Under the pieces are notes generated by a model. It was not told the DNA's origin. It did no database searches and saw only the letters and a list, made by a program, of their open reading frames with translations. The position numbers and the translations under genes were made by a program. 24,249 nucleotides of DNA from Actinomycetes bacterium (GTDB taxonomy: Bacteria; Actinomycetota; Actinomycetes; Mycobacteriales; Mycobacteriaceae). The stretch is from assembly GCA_023460175.1 (NCBI GenBank), contig JAEWRC010000219.1, forward strand, positions 1-24,249, written 5' to 3'. Of the stretch, positions 12,361 to 21,538 are shown in pieces (positions within the stretch are counted from its first letter, which is position 1; each line of letters opens with the position of its first letter).

Positions 12361-15345
12361 CTAGCTGCCGAACACCTTGCGCACGACGGCCTTGGCGCGC
12401 CGGGTCACCCGCAGGTAGTTGTCCAGGAACGCGCCGCCGTCGTCCTCCGGCCAGCCGGCGGCCACCGCCACCGCGTTGAGCATCCGACCCGGCCCGGGCA
12501 GCTGGTCGGTGGGTTTGCCCCGCACCAGCACCAGGGCGTTGCGGGCGCGGGTCGCGGTCAGCCACGCCTGCCGCAGCAGGTCCACGTCACCCTCGGCGAT
12601 CAGCTCGGCGGCGCCGATCGCGTCGAGGGCCTGCAGCGTGGAGGTGTTGTGCAGCGCCGGAGTCTGATGGGCGTAGCGCAACTGCAACAGCTGCACGGTC
12701 CACTCGACGTCGGCCAGCCCGCCGCGGCCCAGCTTGGTGTGCGTGTTGGGGTCCGCGCCGCGCGGCAACCGCTCGGCGTCGACGCGCGCCTTGACCCGCC
12801 GGATCTCCTGCACCGTGTCGGCCGAGACGCCGCCGGCCGGATACCGCGTCTGATCGACCATCAGCAGGAAGCGCTCCCCCAGCTCCAGATCGCCGGCGAC
12901 CCGGTGCGCCCGCAGCAGCGCCTGGATCTCCCACGGCTGCGCCCACTGCTGGTAGTAGCTGGTGTAGGAGGCCAGCGTCCGCACCAGCGGCCCGTTGCGG
13001 CCCTCCGGGCGCAGGTTCGTGTCGACCTCCAGCGGCGGGTCGACGCTGGGCGTGCCCAGCAGCGCGCGGATCTGTTCGGCGACGACGGTGGCCCACTTGA
13101 CGGCCTTGGTGTCGTCGACACCGGGGGTCGGTTCGCAGACGAACAACACGTCCGCGTCGGAGCCGTAGCCGAGTTCGCCGCCGCCGAGCCGGCCCATGCC
13201 GATCACCGCGATCGAGGCCGGCGCCGGGCCGTCGGCCGGGGTGTTCACCTTCGTCACCGCGTCCAGCGCGGCCTGCAGCACCGCCACCCACACCGAGGTC
13301 AACGCCTGGCACACGTCACGCACATCGAGCAGGCCCAGCAGATCGGCCGAGGCCACCCGGGCCAGCTCGCGGCGGCGCAGCGTCCGCGCGGCGGCGATGG
13401 CCTTGGCCGGATCGGACTGCCGGCCCGCCGCGGCCACCAGCGCCCGCGCGAACCCCTCGGGTTCCACGTCGAGCAGCTTGGGCCCCGAGGGCCCGTCGGC
13501 GTAGCTCTGGATCACCTCGGGGGCGCGCAGCAGCAGATCGGGCACATAGGCCGAGGTGCCCAGCACGTGCATCAGCCGCTTGGCCACCGCGCTCTCGTCG
13601 CGCAGCGTGGCCAGGAACCAGCGCTGCTCGACCAGGCCTTCGGACAGCCGCCGGTAGTGCAGCAGGCCCGCGTCCGGGTCCGGGGTGTCCGACAGCCAGT
13701 CCAGCAGGGTGGGCAGCAGGATGGCCTGCACGCGACCACGCCGGGTGCTCTGATTCGCCAGGGCCGCAAGGTGACTCAGCGCGCTGGCTGGGGCCTGATA
13801 GCCCAGCGCGGCCAGCTGCCGTTCGGCCGCGGCCGCGTTCATCCCGTCGGTCAGCTCGACGGCGCCGCCGACCGATTCCAGCAGCGGCTGATAGAACAGC
13901 TTGGCGTGCAGCCGCGAGACGCGGTGGCTCTGCCGCTTGAGTTCCTTGCGCAGTACGCCGAGCGCGTCGTGGGTGCCGTCGGGACGGACGTGGGCCGCGC
14001 GGGCCAGCCAGCGCAGCGCCTCGGCGTCGTCGGGGGCGGGCAGCATGTGGGTGCGCTTGAGCCGCTGCAGCTGCAGCCGGTGTTCGAGCAGCCGCAGGAA
14101 CTCGTAGGACGCGGTCATGTTGGCGGCGTCGTCGCGGCCGATGTAGCCGGCCGAGCCGAGCGCCGCGAGCGCATCCACGGTGGACGCCACGTGCAGCGCC
14201 TCGTCGTTGCGGCCGTGCACCAATTGCAAAAGCTGCACGGCGAATTCGACGTCGCGCAGACCGCCGGTGCCCAGCTTGATCTCGCGGTCGCGGACCTCGG
14301 CGGGCACCAACTCCTCGACCCGGCGGCGCATGGCCTGCACGTCGGGCACGAAGTCGTCGCGTTCGCAGGCCGTCCACACCATCGGCAGCAGCGCATCGAT
14401 GTACTGCTGCCCCAACTCGGCGTCGCCCACCGCGAAGCGCGCCTTGAGCAGCGCCTGGAACTCCCAGGTCTTGGCCCAGCGCTGGTAGTAGGCCACGTGC
14501 GAGTCCAGCGTGCGCACCAGCGGGCCGCGCTTGCCCTCCGGGCGCAGGGCCGCGTCGACCTCGAAGAAGGTCTCCGAGGCCATCCGCATCATCTCCCCGG
14601 CCACCCGGGTTTCCAGCGCGTCGGCCTTGGCGCCCACCAGGATGATGTCGACGTCGGAGACGTAGTTCAGTTCGCGCGCACCGCATTTGCCCATCGCGAT
14701 CACCGCCAGGGTGGGTGCGGGCTCGTCGGGCTTGCCCACGGTGTCGGTCGCGTAGCGCAGCGCGGCGGTCAGCGCGGCGTCGGCCAGGTCCGACAGATGG
14801 ACCCCGACCGCGGCGAACGGCAGCACCGGTTCGTCCTCGACGGTGGGGGCCAGATCGAGGGCCGCGAGCACCAAGATCCGGTTGCGGTACAGCGTGCGCA
14901 GCTCCTGAAGGGTTGCCGCCCCGTCGTTCTCGTCGTTCTCGTCGAGGCAGTCGAGGAACAGCGTCTTCAGCTCGGCCGCCGACGGCAGCACCGGCTCGGG
15001 ATCCTCCGAGCCCTCCAGCAACCGCCAGGACTCCGGGTGGGCCACCAGGTGATCGCCGAGCGCCAGCGACGAGCCCAGCACCGCGAACAGACGACCGCGC
15101 AGGGTCTTGTCCTTCTGCAGCGCGGCGTCCAACTGGTCCCAGTCCGCGTCGAGGGCCTCGGCCAGTCGCACGACGGCGCGCAGCGCGGCATCGGCATCGG
15201 GCGCGCGCGACAGCGACCACAGCAGTTCGACGTGCGCGTCGGTATCCCAGCCGAGGCGGGCCAGATCGGCCGGGGCGGTGCGCTCGACGAGTCCGAGCCG
15301 CCCCACCCCGGGCACTGTGGGACGCTGCGTCACCGGTCTGGACAC
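12361..15345 (-). CDS. glnE: Bifunctional glutamine synthetase adenylyltransferase/removase GlnE
   Basis: This 994-residue enzyme adds AMP to, and removes it from, the GlnA1 tyrosine. It has two nucleotidyltransferase modules. The N-terminal (removase) one carries MGKCGARELNYVSDVD, with Asp231 and Asp233. The C-terminal (transferase) one carries GMGRLGGGELGYGSDAD, with Asp730 and Asp732. Each is followed by the RPEG(K/R)xGPLVRT block and by TKLGRGGLADVEW or its equivalent, and the C-terminus is RRAKAVVRKVFGS. Length and sequence match mycobacterial GlnE, which is essential in M. tuberculosis. The start is GTG 15345; a second GTG four codons later is possible. It follows glnA2 by 43 bp on the same strand, so the two probably form an operon. 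Confidence 0.97.
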   Translation of the reverse strand: MSRPVTQRPTVPGVGRLGLVERTAPADLARLGWDTDAHVELLWSLSRAPDADAALRAVVRLAEALDADWDQLDAALQKDKTLRGRLFAVLGSSLALGDHLVAHPESWRLLEGSEDPEPVLPSAAELKTLFLDCLDENDENDGAATLQELRTLYRNRILVLAALDLAPTVEDEPVLPFAAVGVHLSDLADAALTAALRYATDTVGKPDEPAPTLAVIAMGKCGARELNYVSDVDIILVGAKADALETRVAGEMMRMASETFFEVDAALRPEGKRGPLVRTLDSHVAYYQRWAKTWEFQALLKARFAVGDAELGQQYIDALLPMVWTACERDDFVPDVQAMRRRVEELVPAEVRDREIKLGTGGLRDVEFAVQLLQLVHGRNDEALHVASTVDALAALGSAGYIGRDDAANMTASYEFLRLLEHRLQLQRLKRTHMLPAPDDAEALRWLARAAHVRPDGTHDALGVLRKELKRQSHRVSRLHAKLFYQPLLESVGGAVELTDGMNAAAAERQLAALGYQAPASALSHLAALANQSTRRGRVQAILLPTLLDWLSDTPDPDAGLLHYRRLSEGLVEQRWFLATLRDESAVAKRLMHVLGTSAYVPDLLLRAPEVIQSYADGPSGPKLLDVEPEGFARALVAAAGRQSDPAKAIAAARTLRRRELARVASADLLGLLDVRDVCQALTSVWVAVLQAALDAVTKVNTPADGPAPASIAVIGMGRLGGGELGYGSDADVLFVCEPTPGVDDTKAVKWATVVAEQIRALLGTPSVDPPLEVDTNLRPEGRNGPLVRTLASYTSYYQQWAQPWEIQALLRAHRVAGDLELGERFLLMVDQTRYPAGGVSADTVQEIRRVKARVDAERLPRGADPNTHTKLGRGGLADVEWTVQLLQLRYAHQTPALHNTSTLQALDAIGAAELIAEGDVDLLRQAWLTATRARNALVLVRGKPTDQLPGPGRMLNAVAVAAGWPEDDGGAFLDNYLRVTRRAKAVVRKVFGS

Positions 15346-15388
15346 GGCAGCAACGGTAGCCCACTCGGGGCGTGTGCAGTAGCCACCG

Positions 15389-16729
15389 CTACAGCGAGAG
15401 GTACTGCTTGAGTTCGAAGGGGGTGACGGCGTTGCGGTACGTCTCCCATTCGCTGCGCTTGTTGCGCAGGAAGAAATCGAAAACGTGCTCCCCCAACGCT
15501 TCCGCCACCAGCTCGGAGTTCTCCATCGCGTGCAGGGCGTTGCCGAGGCTGCCGGGCAGCTCGCGGTAGCCCATCGCGCGGCGTTCCTCGGGCGTCAGGC
15601 TCCACACGTTGTCCTCGGCCTGCGGGCCCAGCACGTAGCCCTTCTCCACCCCGCGCAACCCGGCGGCCAGCAGTACCGCAAATGCCAGGTAGGGGTTGCA
15701 GGCCGAGTCGGGGCTGCGCACCTCGACGCGTCGGGAGGCGGACTTGTTCGGGGTGTACATCGGCACCCGCACCAGCGCCGAGCGGTTGGCCGCACCCCAG
15801 GACGCGGCCGTCGGCGCCTCGCCGCCGTGCACCAGCCGCTTGTAGGAGTTCACCCACTGGTTGGTGACGGCGCTGATCTCGTTGGCGTGCTCGAGGATTC
15901 CGGCGATGAAGGACTTGCCGATGTCGGAGAGCTGCAGCGCGTCGTCGGGGCTGTGGAAGGCGTTGGTGTCGCCCTCGAACAGACTCATGTGGGTGTGCAT
16001 CGCCGAGCCCGGGTACTCGCTGAACGGCTTGGGCATGAACGAGGCGCGCACCCCGTCGCGCAGCGCAACCTCCTTGACCACGTACCGGAAGGTCATCACG
16101 TTGTCGGCCATCGACAGCGCGTCGGCGTAGCGCAAGTCGATCTCCTGCTGCCCGGGCGCGCCCTCGTGGTGGCTGAACTCCACCGAGATGCCCATCGATT
16201 CGAGCGCCTCGATGGCGTGCCGGCGGAAGTTCGGCGCCGAATCGTGGACCGCCTGGTCGAAGTAGCCGCCGTTGTCGGCGGGGATGGGCACGCTGCCGTC
16301 GTACGGGCCGGGTTCGAGCAGGAAGAACTCGATCTCCGGGTGCACGTAGCAGGAGAAGCCGAGGTCGCTGGCCTTGGCGAGCTGGCGGCGCAGCACATGG
16401 CGGGAGTCGGCCCACGACGGCGAGCCGTCGGGCATGGTGATGTCGCAGAACATCCGCGCCGAGTGGTTCTGGCCGTCGTCGCCGGTCCAGGGCAGCACCT
16501 GGAACGTCGACGGGTCGGGCCGCGCGACGGTGTCGGATTCGGAGATCCGGGCGAAGCCCTCGATCGAGGAGCCGTCGAACCCGATGCCCTCCTCGAAGGC
16601 GCCCTCGAGTTCGGCCGGGGCGATCGCGACGCTCTTGAGGAACCCGAGCACGTCGGTGAACCACAGCCGAACGAACCGGATATCCCGTTCCTCCAGCGTG
16701 CGCAGCACGAATTCCTTCTGACGGTCCAT
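15389..16729 (-). CDS. glnA2: Glutamine synthetase GlnA2 (GS I-alpha)
   Basis: This 446-residue glutamine synthetase-type protein has the usual motifs: FDGSSIEGFA (51-60), HPEIEFFLLEP (130-140), EFSHHEGAPGQQEID (184-198), GSAMHTHMS (241-249) and NQWVNSYKRLVHGGEAP (290-306). It is shorter than GlnA1. At the place of the adenylylation tyrosine (NVWSLTPEER, about 374-383) it has Trp, so GlnE cannot modify it there. In M. tuberculosis glnA2 is dispensable and its cellular role is less clear than that of glnA1. ATG 16729 is 61 bp from the preceding hydrolase gene, and that gap carries a GlnR-like site. glnE follows in the same direction. Confidence 0.96.
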   Translation of the reverse strand: MDRQKEFVLRTLEERDIRFVRLWFTDVLGFLKSVAIAPAELEGAFEEGIGFDGSSIEGFARISESDTVARPDPSTFQVLPWTGDDGQNHSARMFCDITMPDGSPSWADSRHVLRRQLAKASDLGFSCYVHPEIEFFLLEPGPYDGSVPIPADNGGYFDQAVHDSAPNFRRHAIEALESMGISVEFSHHEGAPGQQEIDLRYADALSMADNVMTFRYVVKEVALRDGVRASFMPKPFSEYPGSAMHTHMSLFEGDTNAFHSPDDALQLSDIGKSFIAGILEHANEISAVTNQWVNSYKRLVHGGEAPTAASWGAANRSALVRVPMYTPNKSASRRVEVRSPDSACNPYLAFAVLLAAGLRGVEKGYVLGPQAEDNVWSLTPEERRAMGYRELPGSLGNALHAMENSELVAEALGEHVFDFFLRNKRSEWETYRNAVTPFELKQYLSL

Positions 16730-16752
16730 GACTGCGAGCCTAGGCAGCGGCT

Positions 16753-16779
16753 GTTAACTCTGTGTTACAGGCGTGTCCC
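16753..16779 (-). promoter_or_regulatory. Putative GlnR site upstream of glnA2
   Basis: On the minus strand GTAAC (16768-16764), six bases, then TTAAC (16757-16753) fit the AC-n9-AC GlnR pattern. A weaker half-site GGGAC lies a further 11 bp upstream (16779-16775). The pair ends 23 bp before the glnA2 ATG, in the only gap before the glnA2-glnE pair. It is a shorter version of the array before glnA1. Confidence 0.55.
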
Positions 16780-16790
16780 GAGATCGCCGC

Positions 16791-18296
16791 TCAGCACCGC
16801 ATCTCGCCGGGAACCACGCCATCGACGAGGTAGTCGACCACCGTGGCGTCGATGCACTCGTGGCCGCTGAACACCACGGTGTGCTGGGTGCCCTCGAAGG
16901 TGATCAGCGGCGCCTGCAGTTGCCGGGCCAGGTTGACGCCGGCCTGATACGGCGTGGCCGGGTCCCCGGTGGTGGAGACGACGACGACCGAGCCGGGCCG
17001 CGCCGGGGGCGCCGGTTGCGGCGCGGAGGTGGCCGGCACCGGCCAGAACGCGCAGATGTCGCGGGGCGCGAAGCCGGTGAAGGCGCCGTAGGAGGCGAAC
17101 GGGGCCACTTCCCGGATGCGCCGGTCGGCCGCGGCCCACACGGCCGGGTCCGTCGGCGACGGCGCGTCCATGCACCGCACGGCGTTGAACGCGTCCTGGT
17201 TGTTGCGGTAGTGGCCGGCCGCGTCGCGGCCCTCGTACTCGTCGGCCAGCAGCAACAAATCGCCCGGGTCGGTGCCGCGTGCGAGCCCCAGCAGCCCGCT
17301 GGTCAGGTACTTCCACAGCTGCTGGGTGTAGAGCGCGTTGAACGTTCCGGTGATGGCGTCGGCGTAGCTGAGTCCGCGCGGGTCCGCGGTCGCCGCCGGC
17401 CGGACCACCAGCGGGTCGACGAGCTGGCGGTAGCGCGCCACCCACAGCGCGGGGTCCTGCCCCAGCGGGCAGTCCGGCGATTGGGCGCAGTCCGCGGCGT
17501 AGGCGTTGAACGCCTGCTGGAAGCCGGCCATCTGGTTGATGCTCTTGGTCACCGGGTCGACGGTCGGGTCGATCGCCCCGTCGAGCACCATCGCCCGCAC
17601 GTGCTGGCCGTAGGACCGCAGATAGGCGGTGCCGATCTCGGTGCCGTAGGAGAAGCCGAGGTAGTTGATCTGGTCCTCGCCGAGCGCGCGCCGCACGGTG
17701 TCCATGTCGCGCGCGACGTCGCGGGTGCCCAGCGTCGCCAGGAACTCGGTGCCCATCCGCGTGGCGCACAGATTGGCGAACTGTTGGTAGAGCGCTTCGA
17801 TCCGCGCCACCCCGGCGGGACTGAAGTCGGCCATCGGCTCGCGCCGCCAGGCGTCGAACTCGGCGTCGGTGCGGCAACGCAACTCCGGGGTGGAAAAACC
17901 GATCCCGCGCGGGTCGAAGCCGACCAGATCGAAATGTTCGTTGATGGGCGAGCCCACCAGGGCGGCCCCCATGCTCGCCACGGTGTCGACGGCCGAGGCG
18001 CCGGGGCCGCCGGGGTTGACCAACAACGCGCCGATGCGTTCACCGGCGGCCGGCACCCGAATGACCGCGAGCGAGGTGGTGTCCCCACCCGGGTTGTCGT
18101 AGCTCATCGGCACCGGCAGCCGCGCGCACTGCGCGGTGGGGATCATGGCGATGTTGTCGTAGAACAGGCTGCACGACTGCCAATTTAGTTGCGGCGCAGC
18201 GGGTTCGGGCGCCGCGGCCGCGATGTGCATGGGCGCGCCGAGCAGCACCAGAACTGAGCTGAGCAGCGCAGTGCCCCATCGTTTACAGCGCTGCAT
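16791..18296 (-). CDS. Secreted alpha/beta-hydrolase, Rv2223c-like protease/peptidase
   Basis: This 501-residue protein has an N-terminal Sec signal (basic QRCKRW, hydrophobic TALLSSVLVLLGAP, then AAAAPEP) and no lipobox cysteine. The hydrolase core shows the oxyanion segment LLVNPGGPGAS (91-101), FDPRGIGFST, and the nucleophile elbow GFSYGTEIG with Ser216. The C-terminal TTGDPATPY and GTQHTVVF supply the acid and His. It resembles the TAP/SlpD-SlpE tripeptidyl aminopeptidase family. It is a paralogue of the next gene upstream and is probably exported. ATG 18296 is chosen because the signal peptide then starts properly; ATG 18305 and 18347 are in frame further upstream. An 80-bp gap separates it from the CaeA-like gene. 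Confidence 0.88.
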   Translation of the reverse strand: MQRCKRWGTALLSSVLVLLGAPMHIAAAAPEPAAPQLNWQSCSLFYDNIAMIPTAQCARLPVPMSYDNPGGDTTSLAVIRVPAAGERIGALLVNPGGPGASAVDTVASMGAALVGSPINEHFDLVGFDPRGIGFSTPELRCRTDAEFDAWRREPMADFSPAGVARIEALYQQFANLCATRMGTEFLATLGTRDVARDMDTVRRALGEDQINYLGFSYGTEIGTAYLRSYGQHVRAMVLDGAIDPTVDPVTKSINQMAGFQQAFNAYAADCAQSPDCPLGQDPALWVARYRQLVDPLVVRPAATADPRGLSYADAITGTFNALYTQQLWKYLTSGLLGLARGTDPGDLLLLADEYEGRDAAGHYRNNQDAFNAVRCMDAPSPTDPAVWAAADRRIREVAPFASYGAFTGFAPRDICAFWPVPATSAPQPAPPARPGSVVVVSTTGDPATPYQAGVNLARQLQAPLITFEGTQHTVVFSGHECIDATVVDYLVDGVVPGEMRC

Positions 18297-18376
18297 GCCG
18301 CCCATCGTCGCATGCGCGGGCCCCGGGTGCCGCGCGCGCACGGTCACGCTCCGGTATCGGTACGGATACGCCCGCC

Positions 18377-19924
18377 TCAGCAGCGAGCGTCGGGCGGCGG
18401 CATGGTCCCGTCGATCAGGTACGCCGTGGCCATCTCGTCCACGCAGGCCTCGCCCTGGAACACCACGGTGTGCTGGGTGCCCTCGAAGGTGATCAGCCCG
18501 CCCTTGAGCTGCCGGGCCAGGTCCACGCCCGCCTGATACGGGGTGGCCGGGTCGCCGGTGGTCGAGACCACCAAGGTCGCCGGCAGGTCCGGGATGGACA
18601 GCTCATGCGGCTCGCTGGTCGGCGGCACCGGCCAGAACGCGCACGTCGACATCGGTGCGTGCCCGGTGAACTCGCCGTAGCTCATGAACGGGGCCACCTC
18701 GCGGACGCGCCGGTCGGTCTCGATCACCACGTCGCGGTCGGTGATCGGCGGCTTGTCCACGCAGTTGACGGCGATGCGCGCGTCGGTGGCGTTGGTGTAG
18801 TGGCCGTTGGCGTCGCGACGCATGTACATGTCGGACAGGATCAGCATGGTGTCCCCGGTCCCGTTGCGCAGCTCGCTCAACCCCTGGGTCAGATGCCGCC
18901 ACAGCGCCGGCGAGTAGAGCGCCATGATGGTCCCGACGACGGCGTCGCTGTAGGACAGCCCCCGCGGATCCTTGGTCTCGGCCGGCTCCTCGACCAGCGC
19001 CTCGACCATCTCGCGGTAGATGTCGACGGCCTTGTCCGGGTCGGTGCCCAGCGGGCAGGACGCGTCGGTGGCGCAGTCCGCGGCGTAGTCGTCGAAGGCG
19101 CCCTGGAACGCCGCGGCCTGGTTGACGTCGGCCTCCACCGGGTCGGCGTTGGGGTCGACGGCCCCGTCGAGGATCATCGCGCGCACGTTCTGCGGGAACT
19201 GCTCGGCGTAGGCCGCCCCGATCCGGGTGCCGTAGGAGTAGCCGAGGTAGGTCAGCTTGTCATCGCCGATCGCCTCGCGGATCTGGTCGAGATCCTTGGC
19301 GACGTTGACGGTGCCGACGTTGGCCAGGAAGTCGGTGCCCATCTTGTCGACGCAGCGCTGGATGAATTCCTTGGTCTCGTTCTCGATGTACTCGACACCC
19401 TCGGGCGTGTAGTCGACCTGGGGGTCGGCGCGCAGGCGGTCGTTGTCGGCGTCGGAGTTGCACCACAGCGCCGGCGTCGAGGACGCGACCCCGCGCGGGT
19501 CGAAGCCCACGAAGTCGAACCGCTCGTGCACCTCCTCGGGCAGCAGGTCGACGATGCCGATGGCGGCCTCGATCCCCGACTCCCCCGGCCCGCCCGGGTT
19601 GACCAGCAGCGAGCCGACCTTGTCGCCGGTGGCCGGGAACCGGATCAGCGCGAGCTGGATCTGCGGGGCGTCCGGGTCGTCGATGTCGTCGTAGTCGACC
19701 GGCACCGCGATGCGTCCGCATTCGGTGTCCGGGGGCAGCTCGAGGTCGGCGCCGCCGGTGAACTTGCACGGCTCCCAGCGCACCGGCTCACCGATGCGGG
19801 GCTCCGCCAGCGCGGCCTGTCCCTCGATGACTTTCGAGCACCCCGTGGCGCCCAGAGCCAGGGCCGACACGGCCGTCACGATCATCGTGGCGCGCAGAAA
19901 CGACCGGGGGCGAAGAATGCTCAT
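18377..19924 (-). CDS. caeA: Lipoprotein serine hydrolase CaeA/Hip1-like
   Basis: This 515-residue exported hydrolase begins with a lipoprotein signal peptide (RSFLRATMIVTAVSALALG) ending in the lipobox GATGC, with Cys29 as the lipid anchor. The catalytic elbow GYSYGTRIG has Ser230. LLVNPGGPGESG forms the oxyanion region, and TTGDPATPY and GTQHTVVFQG carry Asp and His. Blocks such as FDPRGVASSTPALWCNSDADN match M. tuberculosis Rv2224c (CaeA/Hip1), a cell-envelope serine protease that cleaves GroEL2 and affects host signalling. The start at ATG 19924 fits the signal peptide; ATG 19942 is in frame. It and the next gene on this strand are tandem copies. Confidence 0.92.
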   Translation of the reverse strand: MSILRPRSFLRATMIVTAVSALALGATGCSKVIEGQAALAEPRIGEPVRWEPCKFTGGADLELPPDTECGRIAVPVDYDDIDDPDAPQIQLALIRFPATGDKVGSLLVNPGGPGESGIEAAIGIVDLLPEEVHERFDFVGFDPRGVASSTPALWCNSDADNDRLRADPQVDYTPEGVEYIENETKEFIQRCVDKMGTDFLANVGTVNVAKDLDQIREAIGDDKLTYLGYSYGTRIGAAYAEQFPQNVRAMILDGAVDPNADPVEADVNQAAAFQGAFDDYAADCATDASCPLGTDPDKAVDIYREMVEALVEEPAETKDPRGLSYSDAVVGTIMALYSPALWRHLTQGLSELRNGTGDTMLILSDMYMRRDANGHYTNATDARIAVNCVDKPPITDRDVVIETDRRVREVAPFMSYGEFTGHAPMSTCAFWPVPPTSEPHELSIPDLPATLVVSTTGDPATPYQAGVDLARQLKGGLITFEGTQHTVVFQGEACVDEMATAYLIDGTMPPPDARC

Positions 19925-19972
19925 GGCATCCAATGCTGCCATGAGCCCGCCGCGGGCCTTGTCAACGCATGT

Positions 19973-21376
19973 CTACCGCGTCGCAGCCAACAACTCATCC
20001 ATGCCGGTAGCGAAGTCGTCGGCCAGGTCCCACAGGTCCGGCAGCAACTCGGGGCAGGAGATCAGCCCGACGTCCAACGCGCCGTTGAGCGACATCACGG
20101 TGATGTTCAGCCCGGAGCCGTGGAAGATCGGCCCCAGCGGGTAGAGCGCCTTGACCTCGGCACCCAGGAAGTACAGCGGCACCTGCGGACCCGGCACGTT
20201 GGACAGCACCAGGTTGTGCACCGGCCGGGCCTCGGTCAGCCGGGTGCCGGCGTAGACCCGCATGGCCGCGCCGAACACCGCCGGGGCGGCGAACTGGGAC
20301 CAGTCCTGCAGCAGCGAGGCCGCGATCGCCGAACTGTGTTCCTTGGCAACCGAAGTCGCCTCGGCGATGGCGCGCAGCCGCTCGGCCGGATCCGCGATCT
20401 CGGTGTGCAGACTGGCGAACATCCCGGACACCTTGTTGCGGCCCGGCCGGTCCGAGCGGTCGTGCACCGACACCGGCACCATGGCCACCAGGGAACTGTC
20501 CGGGAGCTCGTCGCGGTCGATGAGGAACTGCCGCAGCACCCCGGAGACCAGCGCCATGACCACGTCGTTGACCTTGACGTCGAAGTGGTTCTTGACGGTC
20601 TTGATGTCCTCGAGGTCCAGCTCGGCGTAGGCGATGTTGCGCCGCCCGGTGATGCTGGCGTTGAACGCGGTCTGCGGCGCGCGGAACGGGCTGGCCATCG
20701 CCGAGCCGTTGAGCGCGCGCCGCACGGTGTCCACGACGGTGGTGACGGTGTCCGGCAACACCTTGGTCGCCAGGTTCACCGGCCGGGTGGCAAACCGGGC
20801 CAGGCCCCGCACGGCGATCTCGAGCTGACCGGCCCCACCGGGGGCCGGCACCGGTTCGGGATCCGGGGCGTCGGGCTCGGTGGTGCACAGCTGCGACATC
20901 AGGTTTGCGCCGGTGACGCCGTCGACGGCGGCGTGGTGCACCTTCGTCATCACCGCCAGCCGGCCACCGTCGGTGGCGTCGGTGCCCGCGATGTTCTCGA
21001 CCACCAGCATTTCCCACAGCGGCTTGCTGCGATCCAGCGGCAACGACGCGAAGTGCCCGCAGATCTCGGCCAGTTCGGCGCGCCCGCCGGGGGCCGGCAG
21101 GCCGACGCGGTGCACGTGGTGGGCCACCTCGAAGTTCTCGTCCTCCACCCACACCGGGTGGTCGAGGTTCAAGAAGCTGTCGGCAAGCTTCTCGCGGAAC
21201 TCCGGCATGGCGGTCATCCGCACCGCCAGCGCCTCGCGCAGCCGGTCGAAGGTGTAGCCGCCCGGGACCGTGGAGGCGTCCAGTTCCAGCAGCGAACACA
21301 CGTGCAGGGGCTGCTGAGGTGTTTCCAAGTACAAGAAGCTGGCGTCGAGGCCGCTGAGCCGCTGATATCCGGACAT
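19973..21376 (-). CDS. Wax ester synthase/diacylglycerol acyltransferase (WS/DGAT)
   Basis: This is a 467-residue acyltransferase that esterifies diacylglycerol or fatty alcohols with acyl-CoA for storage lipid. The catalytic HHxxxDG appears as HHAAVDG, preceded by LPLDRSKPLWEMLVVE. Later family blocks are VNDVVMALVSGVLRQFL and LVLSNVPGPQVPLYFLGAEV. The N-terminus RLSGLDASFLYLETPQQPLH is typical. ATG 21376 is preferred because family similarity begins there; GTG 21421 would add 15 unlike residues. It starts divergently from panB and ends 48 bp before caeA. In M. tuberculosis panB adjoins Rv2224c directly, so this gene is extra here or was lost there. Confidence 0.93.
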   Translation of the reverse strand: MSGYQRLSGLDASFLYLETPQQPLHVCSLLELDASTVPGGYTFDRLREALAVRMTAMPEFREKLADSFLNLDHPVWVEDENFEVAHHVHRVGLPAPGGRAELAEICGHFASLPLDRSKPLWEMLVVENIAGTDATDGGRLAVMTKVHHAAVDGVTGANLMSQLCTTEPDAPDPEPVPAPGGAGQLEIAVRGLARFATRPVNLATKVLPDTVTTVVDTVRRALNGSAMASPFRAPQTAFNASITGRRNIAYAELDLEDIKTVKNHFDVKVNDVVMALVSGVLRQFLIDRDELPDSSLVAMVPVSVHDRSDRPGRNKVSGMFASLHTEIADPAERLRAIAEATSVAKEHSSAIAASLLQDWSQFAAPAVFGAAMRVYAGTRLTEARPVHNLVLSNVPGPQVPLYFLGAEVKALYPLGPIFHGSGLNITVMSLNGALDVGLISCPELLPDLWDLADDFATGMDELLAATR

Positions 21377-21538
21377 CTGCAGATCGTAGGTCGGTCCGGG
21401 GTGCGGTGTGAGGAAGTCCACTCAAGTGTCGCTTCACCTGCGCGTGTCGCAATGGCAGACTTGACGGCGTCAGACGACCCGGGGACCCGGATGGGCCTCG
21501 AGGATCGACCCGACAATCGACAAGGGACCACGAGAGCC
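21377..21538. promoter_or_regulatory. Divergent promoter region, WS/DGAT and panB
   Basis: This 162-bp gap must hold the start signals for both divergent genes. TTGACG at 21461-21466 is a possible -35 element for panB, but no good -10 stands at the right distance. AAGGGA near 21522-21527 is the likely panB ribosome-binding site, somewhat far from the ATG. No operator was recognised. Confidence 0.4.

Noticed and set aside
12649..15411. Plus-strand frame of 920 codons opposite glnE
   Set aside because: Gln/Arg/His-rich shadow of a full-length GlnE.
18470..21538. Very long upstream extension of the panB frame
   Set aside because: It runs antisense through caeA and the WS/DGAT gene; real PanB similarity begins at ATG 21539.
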